A DNA stretch of 64,000 nt from Phoma sp. XZ068 (Eukaryota; Ascomycota; Dothideomycetes; Pleosporales; Didymellaceae), in contig RBKR01000014.1 of NCBI GenBank assembly GCA_004835665.1, positions 1,321,895-1,385,894 of the forward strand. The letters run 5' to 3'. A program made the position numbers and the translations under genes. The notes beneath the pieces are model-generated. The model was not told the DNA's origin and made no database searches. It saw only the letters and a program-made list of their open reading frames with translations. Position 1 is the first letter of the stretch, and every line of letters starts with the position of its first letter. Below, in pieces: positions 22,380-34,315 of the stretch.

Positions 22380-24030
22380 ATGCCTCGTCAGAACCACCTT
22401 GAGAAGTCTAATGAGTCTCGGATTGAGGACCAGACTATGCCACCAGCAAACGACGAAACAGTGTCCGTAGAAAAGGGCCATGGCCCAGCTGAGGTGATGT
22501 GGACACCTGAAGAAGAAATCTCCGCGTTGAGGAGACTCGACTGGAACCTGATCCCCCTGTTAGTACTTCAGACACCACCTTAGATACCGTCTAACAAAGC
22601 TAGTCTCGGAGCGCTATATCTTGTATCCTATATTGACCGTGGTAATGTTGGTAATGCCTACACTGCTGGCATGGGCAAGGACTGGGGTATCACCTCCGAC
22701 CAGTACTCCTGGATTGTTACGGTTCTATACATCGGGTACATTAGCTTTCATTGGGTATGTCTACGAGAATGAATTTTGACATCAGATGGGACCAACTGAC
22801 TCTGTTTCGCAGTTAATTTTGGTCTGGACCTTCGTACCTTTGCCGCTCTGGACCGCCTGTATGGCGCTTGGCTGGGGATCGATGAGCATGATACAAGCTG
22901 CAACGACGAACTTTACCGGTGTCATGATACTCCGATTTCTTATCGGTGCCTTCGAGGCCGGTTATGTCCCCGCAGTTGCCCTGTACATGACATTCTTCTA
23001 CCATCGTTCAGAAATGGGTTTACGTTATGGGCTCTTTATCGCATTCTCCCCCATGGCAAGCTGTTTCGCTTCAGCGTTGGCCTACGGCATCGTACACGCC
23101 AAAACCTCTGTTAAAACCTGGCAGCTTTTATTTTTGATCGGTAAGTCTTCCAGGTTCATATGTATCCGTTCGAAGTTACTGACTGGCTGTGCAGAGGGAG
23201 CACCTACCATCCTCCTTGCCGTAGTCGCCTACTTCTACCTTCCCGCCTCGCCATCGCAATGTCGCTTTCTTAGCTGCCGGGACAACCAGATCATTAGTGC
23301 CCGCGCTCTCAAGGGCCGTGGCGAGAGGCGAGACGGGAAATTGAATTTCAAGCAGGTCTTTGCCGCCTTTTACGACTACAAGAATTACCTTCAAGCCATG
23401 ATTATATTCTGTTTGAATACGGCATTTGGCTCGCTACCTGCCTACCTTCCTACTATTCTTACAGCGATGGGATATACATCGGTGAATGCGCAAGGCCTAT
23501 CAGCCTGTCCTTACCTGACTGCATACATCATCTGCATCACTGCCAGTTTTCTTTCTGACAAATTCAGGATGCGCGGCCCATTCGTCATATTCTTCTGCTG
23601 CGCCGGTGGCATTGGCTACATCCTTCTTGCGACCATTCACACGACCGGCGTCCGTTACTTCGCCACGTTTCTAGTATGCGCCGGAGTTTTCCCAGCTGTA
23701 GCTCTAACCTTTACCTGGGTCACAGACAACCAGGGCTCGGCGTCAAAGCGTGGTGCTGGTCTTGCAATTTTCGGGATGGTAGGCCAGTGCGGACCTATTT
23801 TGGGAGCTCGCCTATTCCCCAAGACCGACGGCCCGTGGTATGCTAAGGGAATGTGGGTTTGCGCAGGAATTCTATTCGGGGCTGCGATCATCGCTGCTGT
23901 TCTTAGTTTTAGTTTGAGGATCCAGAACAAGAGGCGCGACAGGAAGTTTGGAAAGAGCGATTTGGATTTTGTTCCGACTGAGGTGCATGACCTGGGTGAT
24001 GCACACCCAATGTACCGCTACATCCTTTAG
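22380..24030 (+). CDS. MFS anion:cation symporter (allantoate/Dal5-type permease)
   Basis: Four exons, 22380-22558, 22604-22754, 22813-23140 and 23195-24030, give 497 residues with consistent phases. The layout is a soluble N-terminal ~55 residues, then about 12 membrane segments. Family marks include RRLDWNLIPLL before TM1, YLVSYIDRGNVGNA after TM1, RFLIGAFEAGYVPAVALYM at TM4, and a hydrophilic central loop with the FKQVFAAFYDYKNYL motif. Members of the ACS family (Dal5, Tna1, Seo1 relatives) import small organic anions such as allantoate, nicotinate or other carboxylates. Sitting divergently next to a CoA-transferase fusion enzyme and near a regulator, it probably imports the acid that the enzyme activates; this is an inference. 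Confidence 0.88.
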
Positions 24031-25995
24031 CTGTAAGGATCCTACCATTAATATTTATCTACATAGGCTCTATATAATTGAACTATGGCCGATATACAAA
24101 CCCTAAATCGGACCTTTGCAGCTTCGTATATGTTATACTTCCAAACTCTTGCCAGTCGATTGTGGTCTAACGCTGAAGATGTTGCTTTGTAACAAATTGC
24201 CCCGGGCAGAGGTAGAACCTATCCAACTACAAGGCGCCAACAAAAACGAGTAGAGGCAGTTCAACGCGCGTCCCAGCTGTGTACTGTGTCATAGATGTTC
24301 TTTGCGCCCTTTGTATCCTTAGCAGTCACGGTAATGAGGCGGTCGATAACATTTACGAGGACGGAGAAGATGGTGGGTATAGCGCTGGCGATACACCATG
24401 TGGCGTTAAGTTCATTGTGGCAATGAGTCGCAAAAATAATGAGAAAACAAGTCAGAGGCAGTGTGGTTCATTCGTGTACAACCTTCGTCTTTTTGCTAAG
24501 GTTCCATGCCCCGAGAGGAGGATGCCACAAACTGCGGCATGTCATTAACGCCTAGGTCTTGGACGAAGTAACCGCCTTTATTTAGATTTGCCAAAATGAT
24601 TTTGCTATCAACTCGTTCCTACAATCCTCTCACTGTCGTTCAATTATAAATGCAGGTCCATTTTGCATTGTGTCCAATCTCGAGGAACCTGCTGTGGTTT
24701 CACAATCTCTCTACTAATAGTGCCAGAAAAAGAGCCGAAGCCGTTAAGCCGACCAATAGACGAGTAGGTTGAACTGTCACCTTGATTTAATATCGATGTA
24801 GAATAGCTGGACGCTGTGGAGTCGCTGTCGATGAAGAAGCTGCAACGGTCTCCGACTGGGCCATAGGCGAGCCAATCGTATGGTGTCTACTTGATGAGAA
24901 TGCTGTTATTTTTACTGTATCAACTTTAACTCTCCCCCGTATCGTGCTCCTGCTGTAGATAAGTATTGCCAGTGATCCTGGTTCTTGGACGCCAAAAGTA
25001 TCGACGGTCAGCGTCAAGGCGCCAACTCAGATCGCTGTTTACAGAAGCAAGATGGTCGATACAGCTGAAAGACTTAAACAACTAATCGATTTCTGAAGTC
25101 GATAGATAAACGTAGAAGTTGAGATAATTTAACTTCAATGTGCAAGGGTTAGAGTGGTTCTCCATGTCAAGAAAGGGCATCGCGATCAGGAACATCAAAT
25201 AAAACCCGCAACTTCAACACGATGCATGTCAGCAGTCCGAGCAGCTACAGCAAGGACGAGCAAGCTACTGTGTTCGCAGCGTAGTTCTCCACGATATTGT
25301 CTCTCTAGATTTCTTGTATAGGCACTGCATGCTAAGAAACAATGAGCTACACATTGCATTCAAATTGCGTAACCCGTGCCAGGGTCTTATCAGGCCTGAT
25401 TAGGCTTACGATCAGTCACATCCCACTCGAATATTATTTATGCTACACGTGAAGAGTGAAGCGCGTTTGTCTGTTCATACAGCGATTCGCTTGTTAGTCT
25501 CATCCTCTGCAAAAAGGCCGAAATAGCGTCAAGGGCTCCTCATTGTTCATGTGGGATAGTAGCTTCGAGACACCTCGCAGATGCTCCTTTTTGACATATA
25601 GTAGGTTGCATATTGAAGGAGATGCATCTGGTAGCATGTGAGGCATGTTCCTTCCTCGGTGCCGCCTAGTATTATCTTTTGGGACTAGATCATCGGCTGG
25701 GCAGCCGCGGGGCGGGCCGCAAGGCGGGCTGCGGGGCGGCCTTTTGGGTATAGTTCGGAGCGTTTTGGCAATAGCATAATGCAATAAAACGAGTGGTAAA
25801 ATTACTAAGCGCTGGATATTTTAGCTAGGTGGGTGAGATGGGGAAATGTAAGCTTGTTGGCTGCGGGCCTGGCGTCCGCAAACGCCGTCTATTGGTCCAT
25901 TAATTGCCGAGAGGCAGACCTCGGCGAGGATACATATAATCCTAGCTTAAATATGCTCTTACTCCTAGTAGGCTACTCCTAGTAGGGATAAAATG
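24031..25995. other. Gene-poor stretch with faint minus-strand coding traces
   Basis: No complete gene was found. Minus-strand text around 25017-24787 (76 codons, TVDTFGVQEPGSLAILIYS) and around 24420-24260 (ending TVHSWDAR then stop) looks coding-like and might be pieces of one decayed gene, but I cannot link or identify them. A GC-rich patch near 25700-25740 consists of GGGCGG/GGGCCGC-type low complexity. Confidence 0.35.
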
Positions 25996-26058
25996 CAAGG
26001 ACGTAAACCCATGCCAGGATGCAAACCCCTCTCAGGGCGCAAACCCATCACAGGACAC
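25996..26058 (+). repeat. Short tandem repeat, about 18-bp unit
   Basis: Three imperfect units of 18-19 bp sharing a CAGG..GCAAACCC pattern (25996, 26015, 26033) plus a partial fourth. They lie at the start of a 111-codon open frame with no family resemblance. Confidence 0.6.
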
Positions 26059-26737
26059 ACTCGCCCTGGTACAGCCTCCCCGAAGTTGGTCTTGGGACAA
26101 TGTTTGGTCCTAGGACCACCTTTGATCCTCAGATTGCATTTGCAGTTCCATGATCCAGATGAACTGCTCCTACCAGCGCCTCACCTGTTGAAGCAATGGA
26201 TTTCTGCGGTATCTGCCCTGCCAAGGTTATTGAGATGGGGTTTGGGCTACCTAGATGGGCAAGTGCTTCGCCAGCCCGCTTGTATAAGCAATCTTGCTCA
26301 ATTTCGTCTTCTCGCACAGTCCCAATAGCATTAATGATGGTACCCAGGTAGTAAGCTCGTATTGATTACCGGCAGAAGTCAAAAAAATTGTACTTGGATA
26401 TTGCAAGCTGAAAAGCTATCAGCGGAGAACTGGACGCATTAGGCAAAAGGCTCTTCGGTTGTTTGACAATGGAACTATGTGTAAGCAATAGCTACTTCTA
26501 GGGCCGGAGCGCTACATAACAATGGTAGAGACAGAAACTAATGCGATGCATGGCTGATTGCGGAAGCATTACATTTATTGGCCCACCCAGTCCTTTCCCA
26601 TGTGGTTCAGCCATCCAAGTAGGATTCTACATTGTGACCCAATTAATTCAACCAGATGCGGTTCACTGGGCTTTGATTAGTGTTTACATGCTGGGATTGC
26701 GATTAGAGAGGATGACATGCAGTCTGTAAACGCTGAA
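26059..26737. other. No supported gene
   Basis: An open frame continuing to 26328 and one at 26541-26729 lack recognisable features. The stretch lies between two short tandem-repeat tracts. Confidence 0.4.
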
Positions 26738-26827
26738 CACTGGTATAACGCTTCGTATTAGTATGTCGCTCGATATTGGTATGACACTTGGTATTGGTAT
26801 GACACTTGGCATTTGCATAACGCCCGG
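26738..26827 (+). repeat. Five-unit 18-bp tandem repeat upstream of a secreted protein gene
   Basis: Units start at 26738, 26756, 26774, 26792 and 26810. Units 3 and 4 are identical (TATTGGTATGACACTTGG) and the others are diverged. The tract ends about 45 bp before the TATA box of the secreted protein gene, so it may affect that promoter. Confidence 0.75.
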
Positions 26828-26870
26828 TGCAGCCGTCCCAGGGGCTTTTTTTCTATACAGATTGCTTGAA

Positions 26871-26880
26871 TATATAAAAG
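26871..26880 (+). promoter_or_regulatory. TATA box of the secreted Cys-rich gene
   Basis: TATATAAAAG lies about 98 bp upstream of the ATG at 26978, a strong core promoter element. Confidence 0.6.
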
Positions 26881-26977
26881 GGCGCTGAAGAGACGGTGTT
26901 TGAAACCATCACTCGCACTTCAATTCCAATCGAAAGATTCAGCTCAGAGCCTCAAGCAACTTGCCATTATCTTCGAA

Positions 26978-27568
26978 ATGCAGTTCTTTAAGCACATCCT
27001 CCTCCTCGCTAGCGCCGTCGCTGCGGTGGACATCAGACTCTACCCTAGCTCAGGCCAATGCTCTGGTACTTGCCCCCCGCTAGCTTACTGTTACTTAAGG
27101 TGACTAATCATTTCCCACTCAGGTGATTACGTTGTCTGCGGAGGCATCAACGCCAATACCTGCTGCGGCGTTGGTAGTGGCCAAGCTAAAGGCGCCATTT
27201 ACTTTACGAACCTGCCGAATCCTGCCCTTGCTCGCACCTACGGCCGAGGTGAGGGTTGTAACAATCTGATCCGCCAGGACCGCACCACATCGCTCAACTG
27301 GTGTGTTTTCAACCTGGCCAACTCGATCACCGGTGGCCAGTGGCAGTTCACTTCGAAGAGACGCGCTGTCCAGGCACGTGAGAATGCGGACTGCGTGCGC
27401 CCGGATACTGGCTACGTTCAGGGACGCCAGTTTAACCTGACAAGCTTGGATGACAAGGCATTTGGCGAGTTCCTGGAATACATGGAGAGCACTCAGCCCG
27501 CCGTTCCGGACCAGTTCTTGGACTCTGAAATCGTGAGCGACGAGGGAAGCGCGATCGCGATCAACTAG
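26978..27568 (+). CDS. Small secreted cysteine-containing protein (candidate effector-like)
   Basis: Two exons, 26978-27065 and 27123-27568, with a 57-bp intron that contains a CTAAT branch-like site, give 177 residues. Residues 1-17 form a signal peptide (MQFFKHILLLASAVAA). The mature protein has seven cysteines, including an adjacent pair in NTCCGVGSGQ, which resembles a loosely defined group of fungal secreted proteins with an N-x-C-C-G motif. A dibasic/tribasic KRR site lies near residue 110 and an acidic Ser/Glu-rich tail ends the protein. Skipping the intron would end the protein at 41 codons, so the splice is needed. Function is unknown. Its position in a gene-poor subtelomeric area with a repeat-bearing promoter is typical of fast-evolving secreted genes. 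Confidence 0.75.
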
Positions 27569-29359
27569 GATTCGTCTTGGTCTCCAGAGCGACGGATCTG
27601 ACGGAAAATACCTAACTACAAGAGCAGTTGTGTTTCTCCTCAATTTTGGACTTGATGTTTGCATCCTGAAGGCTAGATAGCGCTGTCTAGCTCCCATCGG
27701 ATATCCTGTCTTTATCGATTAAAATTTAGCTAGAGCAATGCAATCGTTCTAATCAAAGATTTGTTGATCATAGTTGAAACTCGCACGCACTAGCTCATGC
27801 TAAGATATGGGCTGCTAAGAACTTTCTACATGACTGTAACACCATCCGCTGAGTAAAGAGCTGCCGAAGTGCGGCTACACGACGATATATTAGCCGTATC
27901 CTTTTCACCCCGTCGACTGTTTTTTCGAGATCATTTTCTATCCCCCGAGTATACTGAGGAAGTCTTCGATTTTTCCTAGTGCCGTACCATGCGTGGAGGT
28001 TTCTTACCAACAGGATGCAAGGGAATTGGTTTGAAGTTCTCTATATTACCGCCGTGAGATTATAACCTCGAGGTATTATTCAGTACTTACTTGCAAAGGC
28101 CCTCTTTTCTTGTTCCCGGCTGCATTTATCGAATCTCATCATTCAAATCTTGCCTATTAGCTTGATAAATATCTAGTCACTCGTTTTAATGTATGTCGCT
28201 GTTCACATAGCCCTGCCAATATGGTTTGGGCCTCTGGGTCGCTCATGCGGTTTTTTGCTCTTCTGTAACTGGCTCACACCGCTCTGTGCGCGCTGCGAAT
28301 TGGGCATTGAATATTCGCCCCACCGTTCCTTCCGGCGCGAAGCTCCGAATGGGTACTCTCTCGTAGCAAGCTTCAGTCTCTTGGGCTATGGTTTGTCTTT
28401 GACATTTAAGCAAGTCCTCAATCAAACAGTAAAATTCGACGATTATGTTGCCTCGCTGGGGGCTCGGGCATACCATAGTGGCCTTGAGAATGAGGTCCTC
28501 GCTGTAAGCGTTTGTCTTGCTAGCTGCGGCACAGCTATGGAAACTGTGCACATGATGGCTGCTGGAGCCTGGGCCTTTACACGAGCGTTATTCCCAGGCT
28601 ATCCACTGGTCGCTTTGATCGATAGCGTATAGGGCAGCTGGAACGTAGTCTGTTTCGAAGATGCAACATCTGGAATGAAATGCAATGGTGAATTGAACAA
28701 TAAACAAACGATAAATATGTTCCAGGCGCCAAGGTTGCAATTTCGCTTCAAGTTTTATTGAGTCGTACCCTGACGTTAAAAACATCGAAGATCTTCCAAA
28801 GATCAGCTATGTTCTTGCCTCATTACTACTTTCAACTCAAACGTCGCATGAGACCTCTTCATGGCCACCAACCCGTCTCTAAGGGCTGCACAAACTTGCG
28901 ATGCTAGATTGATCTTTGGAAAAAGGTATTGTCTCCACCCAGTCCAGAATTGGGACAAGCTAACTCCAACGGTTACAGTGCAAAGGCAAGGAGTGTGGCC
29001 TCCTCCACTGTATCCGATACAAGCAATACGTCGACCTCAACAACTGCACCTCGCGCAGCCGCCAAGTCGACTTGATGAATTGCCCCACGTTATACTGGTA
29101 AGACATTGAAGTTTGATCTCTACAAGGATGTTTACGCCGCGTTCGATCTAGACATGCTCGTCGCCAGCAGCCGAAATTCTAGGTTAACATATGCCCCATA
29201 TATCGCCTCTCTAGCGCTGCTTGGGCTGAATGCCTGTCAGGGAATCTGTCTAGGAGGCGCCGCAAATGCACATTCAATGGTAGTCTAAAAATACTCGAGT
29301 ACTTTACAGTCCTTTGATGCCCATTCTTCGTCGTTCATTTGAACTATCCCCGTCAAACA
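27569..29359. other. No supported gene
   Basis: Open frames at 28189-28632 and 28861-29288 show no recognisable domain. Some have uneven composition that could reflect decayed genes. The antisense frame overlapping the secreted protein gene is a shadow. Confidence 0.4.
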
Positions 29360-30000
29360 CTACCCTTGCTTTCTGTCCAAGACTTTAGAAAGATACCCCG
29401 CAGACCATAGCTCAGCTGAGGAAGGTACAGGTATCCTTTTCACGCCAATCCGCTCCAACTGTCCAGTTTCATTGATTGTATATCGTCTCGAGTCGGCTAC
29501 CTGGATGGCGTGGTCAACTTCTGTGTCCGCCCTCTGTCGTGACAGGCAATTAACTATTCCTTCGCTCGGGTAAGACTCCTCTATGCTGCGATAGCAACAG
29601 GAAATGGCATCTATATTTGGCCTCAATGTCGGCACATTTGCTCAGAAGCGTAGCCATTGTGTCAGGCAGTACTGGCCCTTCATTGCCCCTGCAACGTGTG
29701 GAAGAGTCTGATTACTGACTAAGACTATTATTCTCACCAAGTCTTTGCTCCAAACGTCTTGTTTCCGCGCCGCAAGAGCATGTGAATCTACACCTTTCAT
29801 GAGGAGGAAGGCGGCAAGTGGTTCACTGTTGGTATCCAACGCCACATGGAGGGCAGTTTATCCAAGATCTGTTGCTGTCTTTACGTATGTTCCATGTTGA
29901 AGCAAGGCATTGGTATTGTGAACCTCTAGGACTCTTTCTTACATCGCAGCGGCGAGTGAGCTCTTTTAGCCACGGGAATGTCCATAGGCTCTCACAACCC
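29360..30000 (-). pseudogene. Decayed ankyrin-repeat gene
   Basis: On the minus strand, pieces of ankyrin repeats can be read across stops. TALHVALDTNSEPLAAFLL follows directly after an in-frame TAA where ankyrin repeats carry G-x-T. It is preceded by NALLQHGTYVKTATDLG and followed by a run to 29642, another stop and further open sequence to 29360. The TALH and LLxxG landmarks are characteristic. Multiple stops make a working gene unlikely. Confidence 0.5.
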
Positions 30001-30188
30001 TCGAATCGGGCTGGGTGTGCGCTATTGCAGCTGCATCTGGTCCGTTGACATAAATAATGCATAAAGGCGGATTGTTAGTATATTGAGAGTGAAGCTTGAA
30101 TAGCGGTTAGGAGCGTCGCCGGACAAGCCGGCTTCCGTATTGGCGCAGTGGTCTAGCACAGTGCACGGGGATACACCCGCGTTGAAGG

Positions 30189-30546
30189 TCACAGAAATTC
30201 GGAGGCTCCATCATTTGCAATGTCAAGATTACAGTCAATGTATGTCTGGCTGTAGGTAGACCCTCGACTTGTGTACGAGTTGGGGCCGCAGGGAATCCTG
30301 ATTGGTGCCGTCCATGCCGTCGGCATCACGGTCGGCGTCGCGGTCGACGTGCTCGTGCTGGAAGGGGAGATAGTAGAATTGGAAATTGTCAAAGTGCTCG
30401 ATGATCACGACGGACTGGCGATACACCAGTGCTGGAACTGGTGATCTCATAAGCGGCAGTATTGATAACATCGTACTTGCTGCTGCCGGAATAGTAGCCA
30501 GTGTTGGTAGTGTAACTGAGGTCCTAGGTACGTGTGTTGAAGGCAC
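30189..30546 (-). pseudogene. Possible remnant of a Ser/Thr-rich surface protein
   Basis: Minus-strand text contains a Ser/Thr/Pro linker (STISPSSTSTSTATPTV), then IPCGPNSYTSRGSTYSQTY with two cysteines, resembling the end of mucin-like fungal surface proteins. The frames are broken and no start is evident. The call is weak. Confidence 0.25.
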
Positions 30547-30825
30547 GGTAAGGGCAAAGGGGGATCACTTTCTAAGTGAGGATATACGAGGTGAGATAGT
30601 TGCAAGGCTTGTACTTGCAATCAGTCGTCATGGACCTTGACGTAATCTGTTTGGGCTTGGCATGCAACGGCACAGAGAGCAGGGTCGTACGAGTTGTCGT
30701 TGAAAGGTGCAAATACGCGCCGCGACCCCGCACCTAACAACCGTCGAGTGCGCACTTAGCCAAGACAGGTAGCAGTATCATCCCTTTATACATCTGAACT
30801 CGGGCACTTGTATATCAAAAGCAAC

Positions 30826-31680
30826 ATGAAGTTGTTCAACATATGGTCTGTGGTGTCGACAATCGGAACCGCACAAGGTATGTTGCTCTGGACAGCCTCT
30901 TGAGCGATCGATGCTGATGGCCGAAGCGCTTCGTCGCGTTCAGACTGGGACTGAAGATGAGAACGACATCATAGCTCCCTTAATCAACCGCAATGGCTGG
31001 GTAAACCCAGAGGATCTAGCTACTATGCCACAGTGCATCGCTCAACAGGAACAATCTACATGGCTATATGCTATAACCAGCTGCACCCGCAAACAATGCA
31101 CCCGACACTTTGGGATAATTTGTACTCATCACCAGTGGCTCACGCAGCTTAGTTGTCTCAGCACCGAAATTTCTCCTGATGTTATTGGTCAGTATCTCCC
31201 GTTCTGTAGTCGATCAGTGCTCGCCAAAGCGCAATTGTTCCACTGGGTATACACCATCACCGGCTGAGCATGGCTTGTTAACGTCGGCGACGCCAAGGGA
31301 CTACAAACTCCGTCTCCAATCTCTTTGACAAGGGGCTACACGGCTGTTGGGGTAACTGAAAAGGCACCAACGTGCCTAACGGAATCGATCGTTGGGCTGT
31401 CCGACGAGCCGTTTGAGCATGTCATGGCATCATGTAGCTGCACATCTGACACTCGACATACCGGGAATGCCGCTCGTCCGTGGGAGTACAAGGAATCGCA
31501 AGCGTCCATCGTCGCCTTGGACTTCGAAACGGCTGCTTACGACCTCACTCTACGCAGAATAGCGTACGGCGACTATTTCAATAAGCGTTACTTTTACGAG
31601 ATATTCAGTGCAAAACCAAAGACGGAACCTTATTTAGGGCCAGGGTCTGGGCTGTTTAGCACTGTGATCTTCCGCCTTTG
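30826..31680 (+). pseudogene. Truncated gene for a conserved fungal secretory/membrane protein
   Basis: A signal-peptide-like start (MKLFNIWSVVSTIGTAQ, 30826) is followed by a donor-like GT. A long conserved-looking segment follows at 30911-31267 (LATMPQCIAQQEQSTWLY, TRKQCTRHFGIICTHHQW). The frame is then cut by one in-frame TGA at about 31265 and continues in the same frame to 31680 (VTEKAPTCLTES, NAARPWEYKESQ, ALDFETAAYDLT). I recall this segment as a conserved N-terminal part of large fungal proteins with no assigned function, but cannot name a family. The TGA sits where a CGA codon would fit, a C-to-T change. The 3' part is missing. Confidence 0.5.
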
Positions 31681-32810
31681 ATGCAGGTCATCCTCGATAT
31701 AGGGCCATTTCAAGTCTGTCAGACTAGTAGATCTACCCAAGTCAACAATCGTACCAGGCTCACTGGCAAGATTAGCAAGACCCTAGTTGCGTCCCCAGGA
31801 CCCATGCAAGACGAAAAAGGTGAGTGTATATTAGCGACGGAATCAGCTGCGCAAGATTAGAATGGTAGGCAGCGCAACAGCAACATACATAAAAGAATCA
31901 AGAATAAAGGCAACCAAGGAAGAGCAAAAGCGTCAGAATTGTGGCTGGCCTCTCCTGAGCGAGCGGTCACTAGCGGATGGCTTTACATATACCACGTCAT
32001 GGCGAAGAAAGGAAAGCTCATCTCAGACTCCACCCCATTGCTGCAGGGCCTAGAGAAGCCCAAGTTCTCAGAGTCGGTGGGGTACAGCAAGATTGAGCAT
32101 AGTAAACACTAATCTCCTTGGTCACGATTCTCACGGTCACCGTGGTTCGATCAAGGGTGTACTACTTGCATTATGACGTTCTGTGCATTTAGTGGCTGTG
32201 CGAATACCAAGTCTGTGACTGCATTCTTCATTGTTGTTGGGTCTTGAATGATATCAACAACACACTTTGCTTGGCTTGTTGCCTGCATGAGCTGTGTGCC
32301 AGGTCTTGGTAGGCTCATGTCGGGTCACTCTTCATTTCAATTGCCAATCTCTCTATTAGCATACCTGTGCCCATTTTGGGCATTGAGGCGCGGAATAGGC
32401 GCTTGCGAATGGTGAGACCGAAGTAACAGTGATGCGAGGACTACCTGAGACCGCAACACTCGATGCCGGCTAAATATGGTTGATCGCTCAGACATGAATG
32501 CAAGGCAACGTTGCCTCGTTGATCTGTTTGGTGACTTTCGTGGTGCTAATGACTAGCGGTATCGCCGGTCGACTACTGTGGCATCGCTGATGCAGCTTGA
32601 TCGGTACACTTAGCACGCTTATACCAACCCTAGTAGCCAAGAGCTTTACGCCTTAATAGTTTTAAAAGCGCCAGACTAGACAATATTAGCCTAGAATACT
32701 ACTACTTAGTTTTAATAAGCATTGCTAATAAGAATTCCTAAGATTAGAACGAGATTTCTGAGCTAGTTGGCTAGTTATAGGTAGATTATGATAGTATCTT
32801 AGATACTAAT
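31681..32810. other. No supported gene; AT-rich patch at the right side
   Basis: No gene was recognised. About 32590-32810 is rich in TTAGTA/CTAGTA-type words, resembling a small RIP-mutated repeat remnant that ends where the sugar-transporter pseudogene begins. Confidence 0.4.
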
Positions 32811-34315
32811 TTACACGGTGGAGTGCATTAAAGGGCCAGTAGTTGGGGCTTGCGATCCTCTATTCCCTTTGAAGCCTCTGTTCTCAGCAAGTGTGGGCGT
32901 ACTATTAAACTTCCGAGCGGGAATCTTCCGCTCGTAGAGCTCATCAAGTTCCCAGTACGTGCGGCCGTATGTCTGATCGGACCTATTAGAAGGAGACGCT
33001 TGCCAATCGGTGAATGTGAACTCACCTCAGGATAGTAGAAGTAGAGGATAATAATAGTAGGAATGAGCACCCTGCCCAGACGTAGGTAGCCTTGACTCCA
33101 AGATTAGCGGCATCGGGGCTGATCAGGTAAGAGATGGTCCATTGGAAGATAACACTGGAGATCTGTTAGAAACATTGAGTTTCTTAGAAACGCTCGGGTT
33201 CGACCTACAAGCCAATACCATAGCAGCCCATGTTAAAGGAGGTCGTCTGAGCCCGTAATCTGGGTGTTGAGGTTTCTCCCGCAGCGACGTAGCCAATCGG
33301 CCCTGCGGAGAAACCGTAGCAGATGACCCAGAGCAAAAGGAACGCTAGAGCAGCACGATTGGAATGTCCTCCTTTGAAGAAACCAGTCGTCGCAAGCGCG
33401 ACGTTGAATATCAACATGAGGAAGCATCCACCAATTAGGAGGGGCCTTCGTCCAATGTGCTCACAAGCAAGCAGGGCGCAGACGATCGAGACAAGCAGCA
33501 GAACAAAAGTAATAATGGTGACGAGGAAGGGATTCTCAATACCAGCAACGGCAAAAAAGTACGTGGAGTAAGAGAAGACAATTGGGGCACCAGCTGCCCA
33601 CTGGCTACAGATGCCAACGCATCCGGCAAGAGTTCGGCGCCAGTTGAGTCCTCGGAAGATCTCGAAGAAAATGCTATTGCCATGTTGGTTGAGCTCTTGC
33701 TCAGCAATTATGCCAAGCTGAATGACACGATACTCGTAGTCCAGATCGTAGTCCGGGGCAGATCCGTACAGCTTGAGCATGCATTGTTTGTTCGCCTTTG
33801 CGAGCGAAATGAATGTGTGACTCCGGAACAAACCAGATAATAATAGCCAAGACTCCAGTGAATAGGTGCTGTGTAGCAATCAATGGCTTCCACTCTGTCG
33901 GCCGCTGGGTGACGATGAGCTGAGTGGCAACGGCGCCGATAAGCTGTCCAAGCGCAATAAACAGCTGGTATGCACCAATCATGAATCCTCGAACCTGATG
34001 AGGAGCGAGTTCCGAGATGTATACGATCAAGATTGACTGTGCAAGACCGACTCCTAGGCGAATGAGCATGGCGCCCACCAACCAGGTCTGCCAATTGTGG
34101 GCTGTGATTTCAGAGGTTGACCCACCCAGCAAAATGATCACAGCGCCTATCATAGCTCCTTTTCGGCCCAGACGGTCCGCAAACCATCCTCCGGTGAACA
34201 TGCCCAGTGTCTTGCTCATCTCTGCAAAGCCTTGCCAGAAGGAAACCGTTCTGGCGCTGATGGCCGGCTCGCCATTGTCGGTAGTATCACTCATATCACG
34301 AATGAAAGCTGGCAT
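32811..34315 (-). pseudogene. MFS sugar-transporter-type gene with two frameshifts
   Basis: Minus strand, in order. WQGFAEMSKTLGMFTGGWFADRLGRKGAM (read as two parts) resembles TM2 and the GR[KR] loop. LAPHQVRGFMIGAYQLFIALGQ follows, then the PES-type motif at FVPESHIHF. A one-base shift follows near 33790, then ISSVIFQWTISYLISP after an intron, and a second shift near 33075. The end matches YYPE-intron-TYGRTYWELDELYERKIP. This is the arrangement of fungal sugar transporters (PF00083). The N-terminal ~60 residues are not clear. Both shifts sit at or near homopolymers, so assembly error is possible, but the missing start also argues for decay. Confidence 0.65.

Noticed and set aside
25500..25784. 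Pro/Gly-rich minus-strand open frame
   Set aside because: It results from a GC-rich low-complexity patch and has no domain or splice support.
27119..27697. 192-codon minus-strand open frame
   Set aside because: It is antisense to exon 2 of the secreted Cys-rich gene, which has a signal peptide, intron and TATA box.
30125..30210. tRNA-like A-box text (TGGCGCAGTGGTCTAGCAC)
   Set aside because: No matching B-box (GGTTCGAATCC) follows and no cloverleaf could be drawn.
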